Below are positions 48,934-55,698 of a DNA stretch of 55,698 bases, piece by piece. Source of the stretch: Bacillota bacterium (GTDB lineage Bacteria > Bacillota > Desulfitobacteriia > Desulfitobacteriales > Desulfitobacteriaceae); assembly GCA_021811425.1 (NCBI GenBank), contig JAJZPA010000002.1, positions 1 through 55,698 on the forward strand, in the 5' to 3' direction. The notes under the pieces are model-generated. The model was not told the origin of the DNA. It was given only the letters and a program-made list of their open reading frames with translations, and did no database searches. Position 1 is the stretch's first letter; each line of letters begins with the position of its first letter. The translations under genes and the position numbers were made by a program.

Positions 48934-49708
48934 CGATGAGATAGTAAACGCTGGGTTCTGTACCCAATTCCGGTTTACGCCGGATGCTGTAATGCGTAGC
49001 TAGAACTTGGCGCACTTCCGAATTGGGATCATCCAGATCCCCAAAGATTAAGGCCCCGTTGCTGGCCTCAACACAGGCAGGTGGAAGCCCCTTCTCCAGC
49101 CTCTCCACACAGAAATTGCACTTCTCCACAACCCCTTTGGTGCGAGTGGGGAAATCCGGATTCACCTGTTTGATAAAGGGCCGGGGATCCCGGAAATTAA
49201 AGCTTCTGGCTCCGAACGCGCAAGCTGCCATGCAAAAGCGACAGCCGATGCAGCGGTGGTAATCCATGGCTACGATCCCATCCGGGCGCTTAAACGTAGC
49301 CTGGGTCGGGCAAACCCGTACACAAGCCGGATTCTCACAATGATTGCACAGCACCGGGAAAAGTTTCTCTTTGATGCCCTCATTGAGATAACCATTCTCC
49401 TGCCCTGGGAAAGCATGTTCATACGTCTCAGTCCCCATCCACTTGATCTCATCTTTGCTGTTGCCAAAGTCGGGCACATTGTGGGTCCGATGGCAAGCAT
49501 CGATCATCCGCTGAACATTCTCCGCCGATTTTAAGCGGTCTGAATCGATCACCATGGCCCAGTGCTTGGCTTTCAAGGCCTTTTGGTCCGTTAAAACCTC
49601 GGAGGCCTCCGCACTTCCTCTCCAGAACCCATCCAGGGCCATAGCGCCGCCGATCCCCGCCAAGGTCGTAAGGCCCAGCTTTAAAAATCTCCTGCGCGTC
49701 ACACTCAT
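48911..49708 (-). CDS. dsrO: DsrO periplasmic ferredoxin-like subunit with Tat signal
   Basis: MSVTRRRFLKLGLTTLAGIGGA signal; several CxxCxxC[AP] clusters e.g. CIGCRFCMAAC. Confidence 0.94.
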   Translation of the reverse strand: MSVTRRRFLKLGLTTLAGIGGAMALDGFWRGSAEASEVLTDQKALKAKHWAMVIDSDRLKSAENVQRMIDACHRTHNVPDFGNSKDEIKWMGTETYEHAFPGQENGYLNEGIKEKLFPVLCNHCENPACVRVCPTQATFKRPDGIVAMDYHRCIGCRFCMAACAFGARSFNFRDPRPFIKQVNPDFPTRTKGVVEKCNFCVERLEKGLPPACVEASNGALIFGDLDDPNSEVRQVLATHYSIRRKPELGTEPSVYYLIGGGEEHA

Positions 49709-50100
49709 TGCCTGGTCCCTCCCTGATTATGGCAGTCCCAACAGTAGGGCTTTACAGCGGCATACGTATGACAGGTGTTGCAAAACTGTTGTGGGTTGGA
49801 GTGACATTTTAGGCAGCTGTTTTCCAGGCTAATCGGGAACGACTGTCCCTGACTGTTGACATAAACCGTTTTACCGTCGCGCAGCGCCGCGTCCCGCCAT
49901 TGATTTAAGAGTTGCATATGCTCTGTTTTCATAAACGCAGCCGACTCCACACAGGTCTGAGTTGTTAGCTGTTGAATGAAGGGTGTATTCACTTGCGGGC
50001 TCGGCTTGGCCGCTGCCTTCCCAATGTTAATCAGAAATGGCATTAGCGCCAGACAGGCAAAAAGCAGGAGCCCAGCGATGATCCTTCCTCCCTTATACAT
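49705..50100 (-). CDS. dsrJ: DsrJ triheme cytochrome c
   Basis: Three CxxCH: CLKCH, CNTCH, CWDCH; N-terminal anchor. Confidence 0.94.
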   Translation of the reverse strand: MYKGGRIIAGLLLFACLALMPFLINIGKAAAKPSPQVNTPFIQQLTTQTCVESAAFMKTEHMQLLNQWRDAALRDGKTVYVNSQGQSFPISLENSCLKCHSNPQQFCNTCHTYAAVKPYCWDCHNQGGTRQ

Positions 50101-51710
50101 CAGGCCTCACCGTCCTTTCCAGGTAAAGGCATCCCGCGCAGATCCGCCGTCCGCTCCTTTTCCCCTTTCATGACCAAAGCATTGGCCACAAGCTCGTGTA
50201 CCCCAGTCACACCGACGCCCGGAACCCAATAATCCATGAGCGTCGGCATGGCGGCCCGGTCCACCGCACAGATGTTAGCCAGCATGTTCACTCCGTATTT
50301 TTCCCGGACATAGCGCACAGCGTTAGCCCGTGGGAACCCACCCCGCAAACGGAGTTCCAGGTTCTCTCCGGCGTTAAGCCCTGATCCGCTCCCACAGCAG
50401 AGCGTCTTCTCCCGGATTGTCTCTTCCGGCATCTCATAAAAATGATTACAGACGTTGCGAATGATATAGCGCGGCTCTTCCAAAATCCCCATGCCCCGTG
50501 CCGTATTACAGGAATCGTGGAAGGTGACCCTCAAGTGATCATTGCGGCTTTTATCCAATTTCAGCTTATTATGCTGGATCAGATCCGCCGTAAATTCTGC
50601 AATATGCACCATCTTGGTTGATTTGGCATTTTCGAATTTTGTCCCCGTGATCGGCGATACCGGCTCTTCCAAGAAATCCGCCGGACCGTTCCAGGTGTCC
50701 ATGTATTGATGAACCACCCGCCACATGTGCCCGCATTCCCCGCCGAGAATCCACTTCACCCCGAGGCGTTTAGCCTCAGCATAGATCTTGCTGTTCAGCC
50801 GCTTTGCCATCTCATTAGAAGTAAAAAAGCCAAAATTCCCGCCCTCGGAAGCATACGTGCTTAGGGTATAGTCCAACCCTAATTCCTCAAAAAGCATCAA
50901 ATAGCCCATGAACGTGTACGTACCCGGTTCGGCGAAAAAGTCCCCCGATGGTGCCACAAACAGGATTTCTGCCCCTTTGCGGTTAAAGCTGGGCTCGATT
51001 TGAATACCCGTAACCGTCTCGATGTCTTCCACCATGAATTCGATGTTGCTGGTGATCGTCTGCGGCTCGAGCCCCACATGGTTTCCCTTCATGTAACAGT
51101 TAGCTACGGGGCCGGCGATCCAATCCGTATTGAGTCCCAGCAAATTGAGGAGTTCGCGGCCCATCATGGTCATCTCGGCCTGGTCGATCCCGTAAGGACA
51201 GAAGACCGAACAGCGGCGGCACTCCGTGCACTGGAAGAAGTAGTACCACCACTCTTTGAGCACGTCTGGCGTCAGTTCCCTAGCCCCAGCCCAGCGGCCT
51301 AAGAGTTTTCCCGGCGTGGTAAAATAGCGGCGGTAAACCGAACGGAGGAGTTCTGCCCGCAATACCGGCATATTCTTCGGATCCCCTGAGCCCATGTAGA
51401 AATGACACTTATCCGCGCAAGCCCCGCAGCGCACACAGACATCCATAAACAAGCGGAAAGAACGATATTTCTGCAGTCGATCCGCGATCCCCTCCAGGAT
51501 CGTTTCCTGCCAGTCCTCCGGTAGTTTCCAGTCCTCCTCGGTGGGCGACCAGTCACGGGCATTGGGGAACCCCACAGTCTGCAGATTTTTCCCCTTCGCA
51601 CCCCAACAAAATGTGCCCGGCTTTAACTCCACTGGAGTGTCCACCCATTCCTGCCTTGGTGGCTTAAAGTCATACTGCAGTAATTCTTCCGGCTTCACCT
51701 TTTTAGCCAT
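50100..51710 (-). CDS. dsrK: DsrK, HdrD-like iron-sulfur subunit
   Basis: CVRCGACADKCHFY, CTECRRCSVFCPYG, FHDSCNTARG, CCGSGSG. Confidence 0.95.
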   Translation of the reverse strand: MAKKVKPEELLQYDFKPPRQEWVDTPVELKPGTFCWGAKGKNLQTVGFPNARDWSPTEEDWKLPEDWQETILEGIADRLQKYRSFRLFMDVCVRCGACADKCHFYMGSGDPKNMPVLRAELLRSVYRRYFTTPGKLLGRWAGARELTPDVLKEWWYYFFQCTECRRCSVFCPYGIDQAEMTMMGRELLNLLGLNTDWIAGPVANCYMKGNHVGLEPQTITSNIEFMVEDIETVTGIQIEPSFNRKGAEILFVAPSGDFFAEPGTYTFMGYLMLFEELGLDYTLSTYASEGGNFGFFTSNEMAKRLNSKIYAEAKRLGVKWILGGECGHMWRVVHQYMDTWNGPADFLEEPVSPITGTKFENAKSTKMVHIAEFTADLIQHNKLKLDKSRNDHLRVTFHDSCNTARGMGILEEPRYIIRNVCNHFYEMPEETIREKTLCCGSGSGLNAGENLELRLRGGFPRANAVRYVREKYGVNMLANICAVDRAAMPTLMDYWVPGVGVTGVHELVANALVMKGEKERTADLRGMPLPGKDGEA

Positions 51711-51716
51711 ACCCCG

Positions 51717-52706
51717 TCACTCCGTTTCCAGCGGTAGCCCGGCCTTCTTCATCTTCGCCCGGAACTCCGCTTCGTACGCCTCATAAGTGTGTACCTGCAC
51801 CGGATAATTCCAGGGATTGAGATGCCGAACGCTACGGCTGTTGTTGATCATGTTGCGCGTCGGGCTCAGGAACACCCCTCCCATATGCATCAGCTTGCTG
51901 AGCGGAAAGTAGGCAAACACTGCACTCACCAGGAAAAGATGAATGTAAAAGATGGCTCCGATCGCAAGTGGTACTTCCGGCCTCAGCGTGACCAAACTCA
52001 TGGTTAACGCCTTCACCGCCACGATATCCACTTTCCACACATAGCGCATCAGCACGCCGCTGGCGGCGATCCCCAGGAACAAAAACAGGGGGAAATAGTC
52101 TGCCTGCAGGGAAATGTAGCGAATCTGCGGCACGAGCACCCGGCGCAAAAAGAGGTAGGTTAAAGCCGCCAAAATGAGTCCATCTGTGATATAGAAGAGA
52201 GGAACTCCGATTTGGAGAAAGCTATCTAAGTTAGCCAACTGCATGATCAACACCGGCACCGGCTCCATGAATAGCCTGAGATGCCGCAACACGATGATCA
52301 GGAAAGACCAGTGAAAAACCAGCCCTCCCAGCCACAACCACTTGGCGGAACCATAAGCTAAGCGATCTCCCCGCTTCTCTGTCTTCAGATTGCGAAAAAG
52401 GGAGCGAAACAGAAGGACTTCCAAAGCCATCCGACCGACAACGCCCAGAGCAGAGGACGGATTCTCAAGCCGATTCTGTTTAATCCAAGGCAAGGATTTC
52501 TGTTGCCCGCAGGTTGTCGGGATCCGAAAGGGAACAGGAGACCGTCCCCACGTGATCACCCTAACCATGAATCCGACCAGAAACAGCAAAAACGCCAAAT
52601 ACGGAACGACGATGCCAAAAAGAACATTTAGATGCGCACCCGCAACCCCCGCGTACGCCAGTAGAACGAGGGCTAATACGCCCAACAAAGGGTATAGAAT
52701 CTTCAA
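51717..52706 (-). CDS. dsrM: DsrM, HdrE/NarI-like membrane cytochrome b subunit
   Basis: KILYPLLGVLALVLLAYAGVAGAH...LVFHWSFLIIVLRHLRLFMEPVP; start approximate (TTG/GTG). Confidence 0.92.
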   Translation of the reverse strand: MKILYPLLGVLALVLLAYAGVAGAHLNVLFGIVVPYLAFLLFLVGFMVRVITWGRSPVPFRIPTTCGQQKSLPWIKQNRLENPSSALGVVGRMALEVLLFRSLFRNLKTEKRGDRLAYGSAKWLWLGGLVFHWSFLIIVLRHLRLFMEPVPVLIMQLANLDSFLQIGVPLFYITDGLILAALTYLFLRRVLVPQIRYISLQADYFPLFLFLGIAASGVLMRYVWKVDIVAVKALTMSLVTLRPEVPLAIGAIFYIHLFLVSAVFAYFPLSKLMHMGGVFLSPTRNMINNSRSVRHLNPWNYPVQVHTYEAYEAEFRAKMKKAGLPLETE

Positions 52707-52711
52707 CTCCC

Positions 52712-53356
52712 TCACCTCTCTCCAAGCCCACATGTCTCCGTATGTTTCTCCACATGCTTTTCGGACGGCCGTCTTCGTGAGTTTACTCCCGCGCCTTCTG
52801 CATTCGAGTGACACTCGGAACCATTCTGTTCTCTCTGGGACACATCCCGTTCTCTCGGGGACAATCCTCCGAGCGTCAGGCGCAGTTCTCTGACCCGAAG
52901 TTCGAAAATCTGCTCCCGACAACGAACGTAGCCATCAAAGGCCAGCAAGGCCAGAGCGTCAATCCATTCCTCCAGAGCAAAGAGCGCCTCAGCCTCTGGA
53001 GGCTGGCCTACCGTGAACATTTCCTCTTGCAGGATCCCCTTTAACTTGAGAATAAATCCTACGGCCTGGCTGGGACTCAGTTCCTGCGTCGCTCTCAGGC
53101 GCAGCAGGGAATCCAGCGCCAGGGCAAGTTCCTGAGGTGTTTTCCCCTCCAAGAGCGCGTTCCAAACCTCATGAATGCCTGCTTCTAAGGCGTAGGCCAC
53201 TGGGTTTGTAAAACGGGCGCCCTTGTTTTGAAAGAATCTCGCTGCACTCTCCGGATAACTCCCTAAGAGCACACTCTGCCACCTAGTTAAGATTCGCTCT
53301 TCTTTTTCCTTGAGAAGGCTTCCCATTTCCTTGAGAGGGCTTCCATCTTGTGCCAT
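52712..53356 (-). CDS. RsbRD N-terminal-domain-like protein
   Basis: LLKEKEERILTRWQSVLLGSYPESAARFF...NPVAYALEAGIHEVWNALLEG, helical; between dsrD and dsrM. Confidence 0.75.
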   Translation of the reverse strand: MAQDGSPLKEMGSLLKEKEERILTRWQSVLLGSYPESAARFFQNKGARFTNPVAYALEAGIHEVWNALLEGKTPQELALALDSLLRLRATQELSPSQAVGFILKLKGILQEEMFTVGQPPEAEALFALEEWIDALALLAFDGYVRCREQIFELRVRELRLTLGGLSPRERDVSQREQNGSECHSNAEGAGVNSRRRPSEKHVEKHTETCGLGER

Positions 53357-53492
53357 CTTCTCAGCTCCTCCAACTCATGCCCGACACTACCTGACACATG
53401 CCCAACTTATCTAAGTTCCCCAGCTCCGGCACCGACGACGTGAGCCAACGCCGTTGACCCACGCTCATCGGCACGCTGAGTTCGTCAGTATT

Positions 53493-53717
53493 TCACTTCG
53501 GTTCCCCGACCTTGCCCTTCAAGGCGACAAAGGTTGTCGTAATGTAGAGATACTCCACTTTGTCTTCCAGAGCCAGTTCCTTAACGCCCAGGTCGACATC
53601 CGCCTTCTTTTCCCCGATAGCCTGAGCGATCTCTTTGCTCTTGGCCTTCTCAACGGTTTCCAGGTAAGCCAGGATCTTGGCTTTGATTTCAGGGTTGGCT
53701 GTTCCTTGCATCGGCAT
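53493..53717 (-). CDS. dsrD: DsrD
   Basis: IKAKILAYLETVEKAKSKEIAQAIGEKKADVDLGVKELALEDKVEYLYI, winged-helix-like; downstream of dsrB. Confidence 0.93.
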   Translation of the reverse strand: MPMQGTANPEIKAKILAYLETVEKAKSKEIAQAIGEKKADVDLGVKELALEDKVEYLYITTTFVALKGKVGEPK

Positions 53718-53746
53718 GGCACCCCCTTATTTAATCTTATCCCATC

Positions 53747-54805
53747 TCAATACTTAAAGGCTGCCGTCGTCCTAAACGTCTCTTTGGAGAAGATAAAGTC
53801 GTCGATCAGCTTATCGCTGAAAGGCAGCCCGGTCAGGCCAAAGAATTTCTCCCAGCCAATGCGCTCAATCCACTCACCGACGCGCTCTCCGCGCCGAGCC
53901 TGCTGCATCCAGACATCCACGATATGATGCACCGCCTCAGTCACTTCCGGCCAGCGCGGCGGATTATTGGGCATAAACGGGATGACCAAACGGGAAAAGC
54001 TCGGAGCTGTCCGGGCGTTGGACACCTTGCCGCCCACGAGAATCGCCACACCATCATTCTTCTCATCCAATATTTGCATACCCGGAGACATCGTGTAGCA
54101 GTTCCCGCAATACATACAGCGGTCTTCGTTGACGACCACACTCTTGGTCTTGGGATTCGGACGGATCGCCCCCGTCGGACAGGCACCGACCAAGGTCGGG
54201 ATCTCAGTTCCTTTCTGGATGATCTCATCGTTGACCCGCGGAGGCGTCCTATGCACGCCGAGAATCGCAATGTCACTACAGTGCACCGCTCCGCACATGT
54301 TGAGGCAGCAGGCCATGGCAATCTTCAGCTTGGCGGGTAAGTCCATGCGGCCAAAATGCTCGAACAAGTCATCCATGACCGCCTTGACAATGCCGGAGGC
54401 ATCGGTAGCCGGCGTATGGCAGTGCACCCAGCCTTGCGTATGCACAATATTGCTGAGGGCGTTGCCTGTTCCCCCGACCGGCAACCCTTTGGCTTCCAGG
54501 GCTTGGAGCAGGGGGGCAACTTTGGCCGGATCCCCGACCAGGAACTCAATATTGTTGCGGCTGGTAAAGCGCAGATAGCCGTCACAGTAGGTATCGGCCA
54601 AATCACAGATCTCGCGGATGAAATCAATACTGACCAGACGCGGCGAGCCCACGCGCACACTGTAGAGTTCCGAGCCGTTTTCGCTGACGTGTTTTAAAAC
54701 ACCGGGCTGAGGAAGTTCATGATATTGCCATTTTCCGTAGTTCTGCAAGATAATCGGCGGCAGCATCTCGCGGTAGTTAGGAGGACCGGCATCAATTCTG
54801 GACAT
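53747..54805 (-). CDS. dsrB: Dissimilatory sulfite reductase beta subunit
   Basis: [44 protein letters not shown]. Confidence 0.97.
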   Translation of the reverse strand: MSRIDAGPPNYREMLPPIILQNYGKWQYHELPQPGVLKHVSENGSELYSVRVGSPRLVSIDFIREICDLADTYCDGYLRFTSRNNIEFLVGDPAKVAPLLQALEAKGLPVGGTGNALSNIVHTQGWVHCHTPATDASGIVKAVMDDLFEHFGRMDLPAKLKIAMACCLNMCGAVHCSDIAILGVHRTPPRVNDEIIQKGTEIPTLVGACPTGAIRPNPKTKSVVVNEDRCMYCGNCYTMSPGMQILDEKNDGVAILVGGKVSNARTAPSFSRLVIPFMPNNPPRWPEVTEAVHHIVDVWMQQARRGERVGEWIERIGWEKFFGLTGLPFSDKLIDDFIFSKETFRTTAAFKY

Positions 54806-54839
54806 TATTTACTCCACCTTTCCTACAATCTTAGAAAAC

Positions 54840-55698
54840 CTATTTAACGATTTCATCCTGCGGCCAGAAAACATAGGGATTGGCCCGTGGCCTGAAGACC
54901 ATCTGTGGCACCGGCGGGAGTCCGACTTCCCGGAGGAACCGGCCCATGCCGACCCGGTAAATCAGTTCGCCCACCCGTTCGCGCGTCTTGCCAAACTCAT
55001 CCCACCATTCCCAAATGCGCCGCATCAAATCCTTAAACTCCGTATAGGGAGCTTCCATCTTCATAAAGGGCACGATCACCCAGGAGAGAAAGGCAGATTG
55101 CACGATCGTGGATTTCCCACCCAGGAGGATAGTGGCACCCTTTTCCTGACCCGGTTGTACCGCTTTGGGCAACACGTTGATGCAGTGCATGCAGCGCGAG
55201 CAATCTTCCGGTATGACCTGTAGTTCCTGTTTTGCGGCATCATACTTGAGAGCCCGCGTCGGGCACTTGTCACAGACCATGCCTTGAATGTCAAGCCCTT
55301 CGGCGGCATAGACCTTGATCGCATCCTGATCAATCGTCAAGGTGTCTCTCCAGGTGCCAATGACCGAACAGTCAGCCCGAGCGATCGCGGCGACACAATC
55401 ATTCGCACAGCCCGACATCTTGATTTTGAACTTATAAGGCCACATCGGACGGTGCAACTCATCCTGGAATTCGTTGGTGATGTCATAACACATATCCAAG
55501 GTGTCATAACAAGCGTGTTCACAGCGGCCTGGCCCCACACAGCAACTGGGGCTGCGCAAATCCGAACCGGAGCCTCCTAGGTCAAACCCGGCATCGCTGT
55601 ACTCGTCAAAAGCCGGCTGCAAGTGCTCTGTCTTCGTTCCCAGCAAAATAATGTCTCCCGTAGAACCATGGAAGTTCGTCAAGCCACTCCCATGTTTC
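54840..55698 (-). CDS. dsrA: Dissimilatory sulfite reductase alpha subunit, partial (N-terminus outside window)
   Basis: KHGSGLTNFHGSTGDIILLGT, SCCVGPGRCEHACYDT, KIKMSGCANDCVAAIARAD; frame open to the window edge. Confidence 0.97.
   Translation of the reverse strand, partial: KHGSGLTNFHGSTGDIILLGTKTEHLQPAFDEYSDAGFDLGGSGSDLRSPSCCVGPGRCEHACYDTLDMCYDITNEFQDELHRPMWPYKFKIKMSGCANDCVAAIARADCSVIGTWRDTLTIDQDAIKVYAAEGLDIQGMVCDKCPTRALKYDAAKQELQVIPEDCSRCMHCINVLPKAVQPGQEKGATILLGGKSTIVQSAFLSWVIVPFMKMEAPYTEFKDLMRRIWEWWDEFGKTRERVGELIYRVGMGRFLREVGLPPVPQMVFRPRANPYVFWPQDEIVK

Noticed and set aside
52712-52922. N-terminal extension of the dsrM ORF (MSGADFRTSGQRTAPDARR...)
   Set aside because: Out-of-frame reading of the RsbRD-like gene tail; dsrM more plausibly starts near 52706.

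Overview
This 55.7 kb window comes from a spore-forming, sulfite/sulfate-reducing Firmicute, probably Desulfitobacterium/Desulfosporosinus-like. The taxon is inferred from gene content only. Nearly all genes lie on the minus strand. From right to left: (i) a dissimilatory sulfite reductase cluster, dsrA(partial)-dsrB-dsrD-[RsbRD-domain gene]-dsrM-K-J-O-P-dsrC-dsrN-like; (ii) a YeiH-family exporter, a hypothetical gene and a LysR regulator; (iii) a nitrilase-family hydrolase and aspartate ammonia-lyase; (iv) maf-radC-mreBCD-mrdA-minCDE-rodA-spoIVFA/B; (v) radical-SAM genes, rng, rplU-prp-rpmA-spo0B-obg; (vi) a MacA-like adaptor plus a MacB-like permease, then yhbY; (vii) a ~7 kb accessory island between yhbY and nadD; (viii) nadD-yqeK-rsfS-leuS, two spore-coat-like ORFs, buk-ptb and a GntR regulator; (ix) a degenerate left end. 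The most interesting material is in the accessory DNA. At the left end is a decayed IscB whose HNH core and N-terminal domain are deleted, still preceded by an omegaRNA/HEARO-like structured region, apparently inserted in a PIN-toxin-associated small ORF. The island carries an intact IS200/IS605 tnpA-tnpB element, a HEPN/MNT pair with a frameshift, three 22-bp units resembling an IS21-type end, two unexplained RNA-like secondary structures, and small ORFs missed by the ORF track (including a Spo0E-like gene). Elsewhere there are REP-like hairpins with a conserved core and changing stems, and a separate 75-bp dispersed repeat. No tRNA, rRNA or CRISPR array was recognised. All family calls come from reading motifs by eye; no database search was run.
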